From contig NZ_CAKUAL010000020.1 of assembly GCF_934636505.1 (NCBI RefSeq), positions 1 through 29,789 of the forward strand: DNA of 29,789 nt, read 5' to 3'. The DNA comes from an uncultured Ellagibacter sp. GTDB lineage: Bacteria > Actinomycetota > Coriobacteriia > Coriobacteriales > Eggerthellaceae. A model generated the notes under the pieces. The model was not told the DNA's origin, made no database searches, and saw nothing but the letters and a program-made list of their open reading frames with translations. Shown in pieces: positions 8,901 to 17,300 of the stretch (the first letter of the stretch is position 1; each line of letters starts with the position of its first letter). Position numbers and translations under genes: made by a program.

Positions 8901-9562
8901 AGTTCAAAGATCAGCTGGCCAAGAAGACGTTTTGGATGTTCGGCGGCGACGGTTGGGCCTACGACATCGGCTTCGGCGGGCTCGACCATGTGGTCGCGAG
9001 TGGTGCCAACGTGAACGTGCTCGTGGTCGACACCGAGGTCTACTCCAACACCGGCGGCCAGAGCTCGAAGGCTACGCCCGCGGGCGCCGTCGCGCAGTTC
9101 GCGGCGAGCGGCAAGAAGACCGGCAAGAAGGATTTGGGCGCAATCCTTATGAGCTACGGCAACGTTTACGTCGCCCAGGTGGCGATGGGCGCCAACTACA
9201 ACCAGCTGGTCAAGGCGCTCAAAGAGGCTGAGGAATACGACGGCCCCTCCGTCATCATCGCTTACGCGCCCTGCACCTCGCATGGCCTGAAGTGCGGGAT
9301 GCACGATGCCCAGGGCGAGATGAAGCGCGCGGTGGAAAGCGGCTATTGGGCGCTGTACCGCTACGACCCGCGCAAGGAGAGCCCGATGACCCTGGACTCC
9401 AAAGCGCCCACCATGGACTACTTAGAGTTCGTTGCGGGCGAGAACCGCTATGCCTCGCTCACCAAAACCTTCCCCGAGGAGGCAGAGCGACTCTTCGAGC
9501 AGAGCAAAGAGGATGCACTGCGTCGCTTCGACCGCTATCGCCGCATGACGCAGGACAACTAG
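5966..9562 (+). CDS. nifJ: pyruvate:ferredoxin (flavodoxin) oxidoreductase
   Basis: This single-chain, cytoplasmic enzyme of 1198 residues matches the usual length of the homodimeric family. It oxidises pyruvate with CoA to acetyl-CoA and CO2 and passes electrons to ferredoxin or flavodoxin, the standard pyruvate route in anaerobes. The pyrimidine-binding domain has YPITPSSPMAE (27-37). Two [4Fe-4S] ferredoxin motifs start at C697 (CIQCNRCAFVCP) and C755 (CTSCGSCADVCP). The thiamine-diphosphate domain contains GGDGWAYDIGFGG (from 993) and DTEVYSNTGGQ. A GGGAGAGGG site precedes the ATG. Downstream lies a GC-rich hairpin. Its closeness to the acyl-CoA ligase fusion may reflect shared acyl-CoA metabolism, but a hairpin separates them. 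Confidence 0.96.
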   Translation: MSNYVTVDGNEAAAHVAYDFTEVAAIYPITPSSPMAEHTDRWSAQGRLNMFGQRVQLTEMQSEAGAIGAIHGVLQAGGLGTSFTSSQGLMLMVPVLYRIAGERLPGVLHVASRTVGTHAMSIFGDHSDVMACRDTGFAQLSSGSVQEAADMAAVAHLAAVKGSVPFMHFFDGFRTSHELSRIDMPDTKKLTALMDTEALDRFRARALNPEHPMLRATVQNGDVYFQVREANNTAYDELADVVEGIMAQVASVTGREHHVFDYYGAPDATDVVVAMGSVSGTAQEACDYLNAKAHSAGSGKRYGFLQVHLYRPFSAKHFLGVLPQSVERIAVLDRCKCMGSAGEPLYLDVSSVIANSERAGKVLVVGGRYGLSSKDTDVAQIVAVFENLAADQPKRGFTIGINDDVTNLSLPVQPLDDFKDADTYSCKFWGLGGDGTVGANHNTIRILGDCADLFAQAYFEYDSKKSFGVTKSHLRLSKKPIRSTYYVKRADFVACHNQSYVRQYDMVQEVKPGGTFLLNTGWTPEELDANLPGAMKRYIASNGIRLFTVDAVEIAQRVGLGSHINTVLQAAFFKIAGLMPVEEALDYMKDAARKTYARKGDAVVASNVAAIEEGAQRCVEVAVPASWENAELDACSSDEGLPAVVANILHPVNAQKGDELPVSAFAGYEDGVIDMGLTAFEKRGIAVTTPTWKADACIQCNRCAFVCPHAAIRPYLVSEEEAAIAPAGFETVALKGGKNLPDGMRFTLQVSQFDCTSCGSCADVCPADALSMEPAKFTDASRTLWEYGLELTDKDSIFDPYSVKGSQFKQPLLEFSAACAGCGETPYAKLLTQLFGDRVYWANATGCSQAWGAPFPGIPYTVNKRGFGPAWTNSLFENNAELSLGLYLGSTQQRAAEKARVEKLSQVLACGLENPKDGKGDAPEPAAMEKVKAACESYLAAFDDFDASRAASDALVAAIEASTGSLTNSAKKVCEGVLKFKDQLAKKTFWMFGGDGWAYDIGFGGLDHVVASGANVNVLVVDTEVYSNTGGQSSKATPAGAVAQFAASGKKTGKKDLGAILMSYGNVYVAQVAMGANYNQLVKALKEAEEYDGPSVIIAYAPCTSHGLKCGMHDAQGEMKRAVESGYWALYRYDPRKESPMTLDSKAPTMDYLEFVAGENRYASLTKTFPEEAERLFEQSKEDALRRFDRYRRMTQDN

Positions 9563-9571
9563 CAGCCTAGA

Positions 9572-9612
9572 CGGCGCGAGGGTGCGGTGCTTGCTCGCAT
9601 TCCCTCGCGCCG
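9572..9612 (+). terminator. strong GC-rich hairpin after PFOR
   Basis: CGGCGCGAGGG (9572-9582) and CCCTCGCGCCG (9602-9612) form a perfect 11-bp stem with a 19-base loop, ten bases after the oxidoreductase stop. No T-run follows, so it may stabilise the 3' end or act with a factor rather than as a classical intrinsic terminator. Confidence 0.55.
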
Positions 9613-9691
9613 GGGTTGGCGACGCCTGCGCAGCGCACCAAGGCAAAACGCCTGATGAGAGTGCTATTCGAACAAGCGTTCCAATTAATGC

Positions 9692-9721
9692 TTGCCAATT
9701 CGGGGCTTCTTCGTCTATACT
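9692..9721 (+). promoter_or_regulatory. sigma70-type promoter candidate
   Basis: TTGCCA (9692-9697) and TATACT (9716-9721) are separated by 18 bases, a good housekeeping promoter. The predicted transcript would start near 9728 and meet a short terminator hairpin within 30 bases. This points to a leader with attenuation or a very short RNA upstream of the ClpP gene. Confidence 0.5.
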
Positions 9722-9736
9722 CTGGAAGCACCCGTT

Positions 9737-9757
9737 GACGGCTGGTCCGTCTTTTTT
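9737..9757 (+). terminator. short intrinsic terminator
   Basis: GACGG (9737-9741) pairs with CCGTC (9747-9751) and six T residues follow (9752-9757). The stem is short but the layout is that of an intrinsic terminator or attenuator. It lies right after the candidate promoter at 9692-9721. Confidence 0.55.
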
Positions 9758-9768
9758 ATTGGGAGTTC

Positions 9769-9860
9769 TGGGGGCGGCACCGGCCGCCCTTGCTTCTCGA
9801 AGTGTGTCACAGAATTCCCCGTCATACACGGCATGGGGGCGGCGCCGGCTGCCTTTGCTT
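9769..9860 (+). repeat. two palindromic GC-rich direct repeats
   Basis: Two 27-base copies at 9769-9795 and 9834-9860 differ at three positions. Each contains a palindromic core (GGGCGGC pairing with GCCGCCC in the first copy) followed by TTGCTT. They sit in the 522-base leader between the oxidoreductase and the ClpP gene. I see no gene in this gap. The remainder, 9861-10084, shows only the ribosome binding site of the next gene. Confidence 0.5.
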
Positions 9861-10084
9861 TAAGCGGCTTTACAAGCTGCGGCGTGTTACATGACCGTTC
9901 TCAATACCGCAACAACTGAAGATGAGGAAATGTTAAGCAGGAGCGGCATCGCTGAGCCTCCGTGCGCCTTCTTTCCCGCCACGCAATCCGCATGACGGTG
10001 AGCGCTCGTTTGGCGTCGAGCCTTGCATAGCCCTGCCTTCAACCACCCTCCGGCGCTTGGCGCCCATTCGAAGAAAGGCACGGC

Positions 10085-10675
10085 ATGAGCACTTCGGTCT
10101 ATCCTCCCCAAATCATCGAGGAAACTAATCTCGGCATCCAGCGTTTCGACATCCGCGACGCGATGCTCGCCTCCCGCGAGCTCGAGCTTTCCGGACCCGT
10201 CGACTCGGAATCGGTGGCGGTCATCATCCGCGGGATTCTCTATCTGCAAAAGGTCGACCCTACGGCACCCATCACACTTTTCATTAACAGCCCCGGCGGC
10301 GAGGTGAGCTCGGGTTTGGCGCTCTACGACGTGATGCAGGCCACGAGCTGCCCCATCCGCACCGTGTGTCTGGGTCTTGCGGCGAGCATGGCAGCGCTGC
10401 TGTTCATCGCCGGCGACACGCGCGACATGCTGCCCCACAGCCGCGTGATGGTCCACGATCCGCTCATTTCAGGCGGTGTGGGCGGAAGCGCCCTTTCGGT
10501 GAAGGCGCGCGCCGACGACCTGATGCGCATTCGCGACATAACAGCGCAGGTCATCGCTCAGCATTCGGGAATGGATCTCGAGCAGGTCTTCGAGATAACC
10601 GCCAGAGACACCTACTTCGAGGCGGAAGATGCGGTGGCGGCGCACCTCGCTGATCGCGTCATAAACACGCTGTAG
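10085..10675 (+). CDS. clpP: ClpP-family serine protease
   Basis: This 196-residue protein is the proteolytic subunit type of the Clp protease, which forms tetradecameric chambers that degrade unfolded peptides fed by ClpX or ClpC ATPases in the cytoplasm. The catalytic triad is visible: S101 in GLAASMAALL, H124 in VMVHDP (the family usually has HQP) and D175 in ARDTYF. The oxyanion GGEV motif is at 71-74. An AAGAAAGG site sits upstream of the ATG. No ATPase or trigger-factor gene is adjacent, so it is not the common tig-clpP-clpX arrangement and may be a second, specialised copy. The next gene starts 150 bases downstream on the same strand. Confidence 0.93.
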   Translation: MSTSVYPPQIIEETNLGIQRFDIRDAMLASRELELSGPVDSESVAVIIRGILYLQKVDPTAPITLFINSPGGEVSSGLALYDVMQATSCPIRTVCLGLAASMAALLFIAGDTRDMLPHSRVMVHDPLISGGVGGSALSVKARADDLMRIRDITAQVIAQHSGMDLEQVFEITARDTYFEAEDAVAAHLADRVINTL

Positions 10676-10825
10676 CGGCGCAGTGTGGGGGCTCGAGCCT
10701 GCTCAGACAATAAGCGGGCTTAAGCTTGATGCCACCAGGTCGTCCCCCGCGCCGCCTTCGCCCGTCCGTTTCTCTCGTCCGTCAATTCCCCATCCATCGC
10801 CGACCTCCAACTTTAGGAGCTGCTT

Positions 10826-12304
10826 ATGAAAGCCACCGAATTCAAAACCATCGCCAAAGACGCCGCGAGCAATCAGCTTGCGCAAGCTTTCGCGGCCGCA
10901 AAAACCGAAAGCGAGCCTGCCTGCAACCCGCAGCGAAGAGCCTACCAGGGAGAAACCTTGCTTTCCGCCAACAAATCCGTCAGCTGCGATACATGGCGAA
11001 GCGGGCTGAACAACAACGTTCTCGTGCTCGGGTCGTCGGGCGGCGGGAAAACGCGCAATCACGTCAAGCCAAACCTGCTGCAATGCCAAGGGTCCTACAT
11101 TGTGCTCGATTGCAAAGGCTCCCTCTATCACGAGGTGGGCCCTTACCTCGAGGAAAACGGCTACATCGTCGACTGCATCGACTTCAACGCCATGGACGGC
11201 ACCATCGGATACAACCCTCTCGACCACATTCGCTGGTGCGAGGGCCGACCGATGCAGCAGGACATCATCTCCATCGCTTCGGCCATCTGCCCTGTTGACG
11301 AGCATGCGAGCGACTCCTTTTGGCCGCTTGCTGCGGCGAACTACCTCACGGCCTATATCGCCTACGTGCTCGAGGCCCTGCCCGACGAGGCGCAGAACAT
11401 GTCGTCGGTAATCCGCATGTTCGAGCTCGCCGTCGCTCGAGCGGTCGACCCGCTCTTCACCGACCTGCAGAAAGAAGACCCCGGGGCTTACGCACCCTCG
11501 CTGTACAACCGCGCGAAGGCCACGTGTGGTGCGGAGAAGATGCATGCGAGCATCTTGGGAATCCTCGCGGCCGACCTTGTGCCGTTCGGGTTCGAAGGCG
11601 TCATCAGGTCGTACAGCAATCCTCGGCAGATCGATTTCCGCAGCTTCGGGCGCGAAAAGCGCGCGCTGTTCGTTACCATCGACGACATGGACCGAAGCCT
11701 CGACAAGCTCACAAGCCTCTTCATCCAGCAGGCGTTTTCCTCCCTGTGTCGCTCGGCCGACCGCGATTACCCCGACCATCGGCTCCCCGTGTCGGTCCGC
11801 TTCGTGCTCGATGACTTCGCGAACCTGCGCCTGCCCCACATCGACGACGTGCTCTCGGTTATCCGCAGCCGCGAGATCAGCTGCACGGTGGTGTGTCAGA
11901 CGATAAGCCAGCTCGAGGCACGCTACGGCGAGGCCACCGCCAACTCCATCGTGGGCAACTGCGACAGCCAGCTTGTTCTCGGCTTTCAGGACGAGCGCAC
12001 CGCCACTTACTTCTCCTGCCGCGCGAACAAAACCGCCAGCACCTTGCTGGAAACGCCTGCGGGGATGTGGTGGGTGTTCCTGCGCGGCCAGCGCGGAGCG
12101 ATGGACCCCGCCAGGCGCTTGGAGGACCACCCGCGCTACCCCGAGCTCTTCGAAGCGAAGCGCGCAAAGGAAGCTCGGATTGAGCTTGAGGAGCAGCGGC
12201 GCAGGGAGGAGGAAGACCGCATGCTCCGCGAGATCGAAGAGGAGCTCAACGTTAGCTTCGAGGAGCTCGAGATGGAGGATTTCGACGAGCGCAACATCGC
12301 CTAG
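10826..12304 (+). CDS. VirD4/TraG-type ATPase, orphan coupling protein
   Basis: This 492-residue ATPase resembles type IV secretion coupling proteins, which in conjugation pump DNA or proteins towards a secretion channel. The Walker A motif GSSGGGKT is at 69-76. A substrate-region stretch follows (VLDCKGSLYHEVG). A Walker B motif VLDDFA is near residue 327, and the coupling-protein-like CQTISQLEARYG comes after it. It lacks the N-terminal membrane helices of full VirD4, and its C-terminus is a highly charged helix of about 60 residues rich in Glu, Arg and Lys. No relaxase or other secretion gene is near, so a DNA-transfer role is unproven. It could instead be a soluble DNA- or protein-handling ATPase. 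AGGAG lies six bases before the ATG. Confidence 0.85.
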   Translation: MKATEFKTIAKDAASNQLAQAFAAAKTESEPACNPQRRAYQGETLLSANKSVSCDTWRSGLNNNVLVLGSSGGGKTRNHVKPNLLQCQGSYIVLDCKGSLYHEVGPYLEENGYIVDCIDFNAMDGTIGYNPLDHIRWCEGRPMQQDIISIASAICPVDEHASDSFWPLAAANYLTAYIAYVLEALPDEAQNMSSVIRMFELAVARAVDPLFTDLQKEDPGAYAPSLYNRAKATCGAEKMHASILGILAADLVPFGFEGVIRSYSNPRQIDFRSFGREKRALFVTIDDMDRSLDKLTSLFIQQAFSSLCRSADRDYPDHRLPVSVRFVLDDFANLRLPHIDDVLSVIRSREISCTVVCQTISQLEARYGEATANSIVGNCDSQLVLGFQDERTATYFSCRANKTASTLLETPAGMWWVFLRGQRGAMDPARRLEDHPRYPELFEAKRAKEARIELEEQRRREEEDRMLREIEEELNVSFEELEMEDFDERNIA

Positions 12305-12312
12305 CTGCAAAA

Positions 12313-12348
12313 CCCCCTGTTCCGAAGACATTCTCCTAGAACAGGGGG
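12313..12348. terminator. bidirectional terminator
   Basis: CCCCCTGTTC (12313-12322) pairs perfectly with GAACAGGGGG (12339-12348) around a 16-base loop. It lies between two convergent genes. On the minus strand a TTTT tract follows the stem; on the plus strand only GGGTTT follows. It therefore most clearly ends the minus-strand membrane protein transcript and may serve both directions. Confidence 0.75.
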
Positions 12349-12380
12349 CGGGTTTCCCGCTTGGCGCATGCTTGCCAAAT

Positions 12381-12890
12381 TTAAGAGGCAACCAACACGA
12401 GCACGACTAAGACGAAAATGGTCAACACGTAGACGGCTCGCATGATGTCGCGCGTTCTCTTCCCGATTCCCAGGTCACGGGCAAGGGACTTCGTCGCGAT
12501 GCCGACATGCCAGGCGAGCGCGGCAAGGAGGAGCAAGAAAGACACCTTCGTCTGATTGGGAAAGACGGGAAGGCTGCCAGGGCACAGGATGTAGAAGAGA
12601 TGTACGGCGATCGCTGCCGCCAAAACCGCCCCCGTCGCCCACTTCAGCACGAAGTGGCGCTTCTTTCGAGAACTCGGCGGGCGCTCGGTGTCGGTCAGCA
12701 TCAAGGCGGTGGCGCCGACACTTGCGAGCACGTGCGCTCCCGCCGCGCCGAGCATGATCCACACGAGCCATGGCAGGCTGTTGGTCAGGCCTTCAGCAAA
12801 AAGCGATGCCGTCCCAAGTGCAGAATGCGCTAAGAAGAAGACGGCGATCGCTGAGGCGACGAGCGCGTTTAAGAGGCGCAGCTTCTCCAT
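12381..12890 (-). CDS. cytochrome-b-like membrane protein
   Basis: This integral membrane protein of 169 residues has five likely helices. Histidines lie in or next to four of them (H22, H53, H97, H128). The fourth ends in HVGIATKSLARDL, which resembles the HxxxGxxxLxxD heme-ligand motif of the cytochrome b anchor of fumarate reductase and succinate dehydrogenase. I infer a heme-binding quinone-linked anchor, but no partner flavoprotein is in view. I start it at the ATG at 12890 (MEKLRLL). A longer frame upstream would overlap the neighbouring gene and has no ribosome binding site. It follows the DarT-NADAR module by 10 bases on the same strand, yet its GC-rich composition is that of the chromosome, so it may be an older neighbour. 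Confidence 0.6.
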   Translation of the reverse strand: MEKLRLLNALVASAIAVFFLAHSALGTASLFAEGLTNSLPWLVWIMLGAAGAHVLASVGATALMLTDTERPPSSRKKRHFVLKWATGAVLAAAIAVHLFYILCPGSLPVFPNQTKVSFLLLLAALAWHVGIATKSLARDLGIGKRTRDIMRAVYVLTIFVLVVLVLVAS

Positions 12891-12900
12891 TTTGCTTAAG

Positions 12901-13722
12901 TTAACCAAAGAGCTTTTGCTGAGCCGCTGTTTCATGCAAGTATTCATCTGCGTAATTGGCTTGTTGGACGAATTGTTGAAACGAAGGAACACCCTCATCT
13001 AAAACACCGCGTTTAGCGAGTGCGACATATATCGCGCAGCTTCGTGCTTGAGTGTTGAACCTTTTGGTCTTGCCGGATCCTGGATTGAACATGATATCGG
13101 TGAAGACCCTGAATCCTATGAGACTTTCCGCCAGTTCTCTGTTTTGAGGTTGGCATAGCGCGCTCACATACAGATAATCGTAGAAGGCGCTTCTGGGAAG
13201 CAGGGGGTAATCTTCGCCAGACAGCCTGAAGCAACTCATCTTCGAGCCGTTAATCTCACTCTGAATCTTCTCGAATAACGGATCGTCTTCGAGTTGCTCG
13301 ATGGTCTTTTTGTCGGGATGGGGATTGATATAGCGCTTTGCCAGCCTGACATTCAACAACTCCCTATACGGACCTCTTTCCCTGTCGTCTTTGAGGAAAA
13401 CCTTTGAGGATTGGAACCAGTTCTCCAGTGGATAGGATTCTAGAGTGTCTGGATCGGTGTAGATGAGATTCATAGCCGACAAAGCCTGTCCCACTTCGTA
13501 GTCATGGGATGCTGTAGAGACTTCGAGGATCTCGCTTGGTTCTAAATCGCTCTTCGAGAACTTCTGCAGGATGGCCTCATGCATTGCGTCGCTCGATCTC
13601 TGCCTGACCTGCCAGCTCATCCCACTATGCCAGTCGAACTCTATCTCATCTTCGATATACGCTTGTCCGTCCCTCTTCGAGGCACAGAAGAACGGTCTGG
13701 TGGCTGTGTTGATACGGGCCAT
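12901..13722 (-). CDS. NADAR-type antitoxin, DarT1-associated
   Basis: This 273-residue protein has the hallmarks of the DarT1-associated NADAR family. These are RPFFCAS near the start, EILEVS (64-69), ALSAMNL (80-86), WFQSSKVF (102-109), GPYRELL (117-123), AFYDYLY (179-185), FTDIMFNP (207-214) and NTQARSCAIYVAL (223-235). NADAR enzymes remove ADP-ribose from guanine in nucleic acids and neutralise guanosine-specific DarT toxins. I therefore infer that it reverses the damage made by the DarT domain encoded two genes upstream. It lies 8 bases downstream of the coiled-coil gene and has only a weak ribosome binding site, which fits coupled translation. Identity rests on motif resemblance; no alignment was run. 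Confidence 0.8.
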   Translation of the reverse strand: MARINTATRPFFCASKRDGQAYIEDEIEFDWHSGMSWQVRQRSSDAMHEAILQKFSKSDLEPSEILEVSTASHDYEVGQALSAMNLIYTDPDTLESYPLENWFQSSKVFLKDDRERGPYRELLNVRLAKRYINPHPDKKTIEQLEDDPLFEKIQSEINGSKMSCFRLSGEDYPLLPRSAFYDYLYVSALCQPQNRELAESLIGFRVFTDIMFNPGSGKTKRFNTQARSCAIYVALAKRGVLDEGVPSFQQFVQQANYADEYLHETAAQQKLFG

Positions 13723-13730
13723 GGTGCCTA

Positions 13731-14348
13731 CTATCCGTGTTCCTTGCCAAAGCCCTTTTGGGTGTTGCGATCGATCCTCGCTATCACCTCTTCGAGGTTA
13801 GAGACCCTTTGAAGGAGTTCGTTGTCTTTCTCAACCTGCTTGGCATCGTGGATTTCCAGGGATGTGGTGAGAATCGTTGGCAACTGATCGAACTGGTCGA
13901 TCACGCCCTTGCAAGCAGCTTCTATACCCTTTTGGGTAGCTTCGCGCGATGTTAAGTCTGCATCGAGGGTCTTCTCGATCTGTGCCGCGAGCGCCGATTG
14001 CGCTTTCTCCTGCTTTGCTTGCTGTGATTCCAGCATCACCTCGACCTTATCGGGAACCCCTTCAAGGTTCTGCTGCAAGGTCTCGCATGCGGTTGTCAGC
14101 GCCTCTGCGTCCTTGGACATTTTCTTATGCAGTTTCGTGTAGTCGCTCTCTCTCAGGTCTTTAGCGGCACCGCCGAGCTGTTCAGCTGCGTCGGTTACAG
14201 CGCTGAGGAATGCGTCAAGTGAGTCGAGGCTCTTTTGCGTCTCGACTTTTGCATCCCGGTATCCCTCGATCTCCTCTTTGAGCTTGTTGAGGGTCCCGAC
14301 GATCTGAAGCGCTTGCTGTTCTATCGTTTTGTACTCGTTGTCATCCAT
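13731..14348 (-). CDS. coiled-coil protein of the DarT-helicase module
   Basis: This is a 205-residue, mostly helical soluble protein rich in Glu, Lys, Gln and Ala, with heptad-like hydrophobic spacing. It has neither a signal peptide nor membrane helices, and I see no catalytic motif. The ATG lies inside the 3' end of the DarT-helicase gene (28-base overlap), so its translation is probably coupled to it, and it lies 8 bases before the NADAR gene. It is likely a scaffold, adaptor or regulator bridging the other two, or a partner of phage or host DNA-binding proteins. This is inferred from position only. Confidence 0.75.
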   Translation of the reverse strand: MDDNEYKTIEQQALQIVGTLNKLKEEIEGYRDAKVETQKSLDSLDAFLSAVTDAAEQLGGAAKDLRESDYTKLHKKMSKDAEALTTACETLQQNLEGVPDKVEVMLESQQAKQEKAQSALAAQIEKTLDADLTSREATQKGIEAACKGVIDQFDQLPTILTTSLEIHDAKQVEKDNELLQRVSNLEEVIARIDRNTQKGFGKEHG

Positions 14349-17300
14349 CTCAATTCCTTGTCTATGCTTTCCATCAACCGTTCAAGGCTATCCAGGTTGG
14401 ATATCGTCTGAGCGTCGGCTCTCGGGAGTTTTCCCAGAAGAGCACCGTAGGATACCCCTGCTGTACCTGACAGTTCGATCAGTAGCTTGTCCTTGATCTC
14501 GATTCCGATTGGCTCTGCACTCGACCATCCGAGAAATCTCATGAAGTTGAGAGCGCACTGCTCAGCAGACAGACCGTAATACTCTGTCCCGAAATGGACC
14601 ATGCTGCGAACCGAGCGAGCCGAGCTAGCGGCATCTTGCTCGCGAGCTTGGATCGCTGCCGCTATGAAGTAGAACCCGTAGTGCTGTGGGTAGTCCTCCA
14701 ATAGCCTCAATGCCTGTTGCAAGGTCGCTTTCTCTTCTTGCGAGGATATCGCATGGTCTATGACCCGGAGGAGCTTTCCGACGTCCGTTGCGTCGTATAG
14801 AATCGAAGCGAGCCCCGCCTCTTCATCATCTGAGCCGCCGGTGGAGAGATACCCCACGATTTGCTCGCGCAAATAGGCCTCAGCTTCGTCGAGGTATTCG
14901 AACTGCGCGGCCTTTCGGCTTGCGTCGAGCATTGTCATGATCGCCCTTCGGCGTCCTTCCTCGATGACCTTGTATGTGAAGTTGGTCAGCAGGTGACTGA
15001 GGACATGCAAGATATATTCCCGATCGTCTTCGATGCCAGATACCGCGCGCCCGAGGCTGCGCCTCGACTGCTGCAGGAATGCCGAGTCGGACTGGTAGGA
15101 CTTGATATATTCAAGGTAGTTTTTCGCGACAATCTCTCGAAGCTCCGGTCCATTGGCCATCACTGGTTCTATCAAAAACTCACCTTCGTTGAAGCCGGTG
15201 TATTCAACGGTGTAGCCCTTGAATACACCGAGTAGCGTAAGGCGGTAGATCGCGCGTTCAAGCACGTTCTTGCTGTCAGGGCTGTTCTCGTTTCGTGCGT
15301 TTTTGAACGGGACATGCCATCGCTTGTCGTAGTAGTTATCCCTGCCGCACATCTCGAATACTCTTCGTGCGACATCGAGTTCCTCGCCGACGCCGGAGAA
15401 GGTGCTCTTGTGAAAATATAGGCACCTGCTGACATCGTCGCCCTTGAACTGCTCCTTGGCGTCTTCAAGCTTCCTCAGCCTTGCCAGGTCTGATTCCGTT
15501 GGGTCGAGCATGTCGTCGTTGAGTTCGGGATAATCGTCTGACAAAATCAGATACGCGTAGGCGTCCTTCTTGTCCCTGGCAGCTCTGCCCACTTCCTGGT
15601 AATAGGACTCAAGGCTGCTCGGCATCCCGAAATGGATGACCCACCTCACATTGGGCTTGTCTATGCCCATGCCGAACGCCTTGGTCGCCACCATGATGCT
15701 CGACTCGTTCTCCTTGAACTTAAGGGCTTGCTCCGCCTTGTCCTTTGCCCATCCATCCTCTGAGATATTGCTCAGCCTCTTGGGCTTCGTTCCGCAATAG
15801 TACGAGCATTCCCCGGGATATTCGTCGTTAAGATGATCCCACACGCCCGGGTGTCTGGACTGCAACGCCCCTTCCGAGTTCATGAGACCATATGAGCCGT
15901 TAGCGTTTTGGCAGAAGACAATGCCGCCCATGGTGTTCAGATCACCTGTATGGGCGTAGAGAGTCTCAGGAGTTACTCCAAGATCGTTGGGGAGCCACTC
16001 CTGCATGATCTCGTCAAGCATGGTGAGCTTGTCCTCGCTGTTAGCTGCAAATACTCGGTAGTGAAGCTCTGACCTGTCGAAGGTCTCCGGCTTGATGATC
16101 GATCCGGGAGAGGTTATTCCGAGATCGTTCTTCATATCGATGAGCACGCTAGTGGAAGCCGTGCCGGTTAGGGCGAGTAAAGGCGGGACGGCATCGCCAG
16201 TCCTGCATATCTCGCGACAATTGCGCGCGAGTCCGAGATAGGAGGTTCTGAAGTCGTGGCCCCATTCGCTAACGCAATGGGCCTCATCGATGGCCACAAC
16301 CGAAACGAGGTTCTCGCTCGCGTAATTACGTACGCTGCTGATGAAGGACTGGATCTGGAATCTTTCGGGCGAGACATAGCACATAAGATACTGACCAGTT
16401 GCAAGCCTGCGCTCGACAGCCCTCTTGTCCTTGGTCTTGCCGGTGAGGCCGACGACACGGTCTATGCCTCGTGTCTCAAGATTCTGAACCTGGTCGTCGA
16501 TAAGCGAGGTGATCGGTGAGACGATGAAGGCCGTACCGGGTGTCACGAGTGCGAGAAGCTGGAAAATGACGGATTTACCGCTTCCGGTCGGCAGGAGCAC
16601 AATCGTGTCTTCGCGGTTCAAAGCCCTTGCCAATGCCGGGTATTGCCCCTCTCTGAAGTCTTCGAACCTGAAAATGTAATTCAAGAGGAATCGCATGATG
16701 CTGGGTGTGGGATGCGTCGGGACAGTAGCCTGTACCTGAATAGGGTCGTAGTAGCATGGCGCGGTCGAGCGCATGAATGCAGACAGATGCGCCTCCTGAT
16801 ATCTCTCAAGATCGCCCTCAGCTGCATAGTTGATCACGAAATCCGGTGAGTCTTCTGCATTTGCGAATATGACGCCCTTGAAAGGGCTCTCACATCCGTA
16901 AAGTTCGCTTACTGTTTGAGACAGATCGACCAGATCGTCGATCGCTGCGCGTGACACGATGGCAAAGTTGTTGTCCTCGCTGCCGTTTCGGACGAAGCCT
17001 ATCTTGGCGTTTCTTCCGATTCGCTGGTGCTTTGCGAGCTCGACGAGAGAGCACTGGACCTGGTGCGCTTGAGATACGCAGTCAACGTACGTATTGACCC
17101 AGGAGCTGTCGTTGAGTCGCGAATCGTCGCTCCTGAAAACCGCATTGTAGAAGTACTCCTCTAGGGAGCCTGAGAGCGTGCCTACTGAACTCCTGTTGAG
17201 GACCTTCTCGATGACCGCTAATGCGGTGATCTCCTCGTTTGATCGGTCGAGGTGCTTCGTGGGCTTATGGAACTCAAGCGTCCATTCGATACCGTTATCC

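Noticed and set aside
9861..10084. Small coding gene or tRNA before the ClpP gene
   Set aside because: No tRNA fold and no credible protein frame with a ribosome binding site was visible.
10703..12391. 562-residue minus-strand open frame opposite the VirD4-like gene
   Set aside because: It lacks recognisable motifs and overlaps a well-supported Walker A/B ATPase gene.
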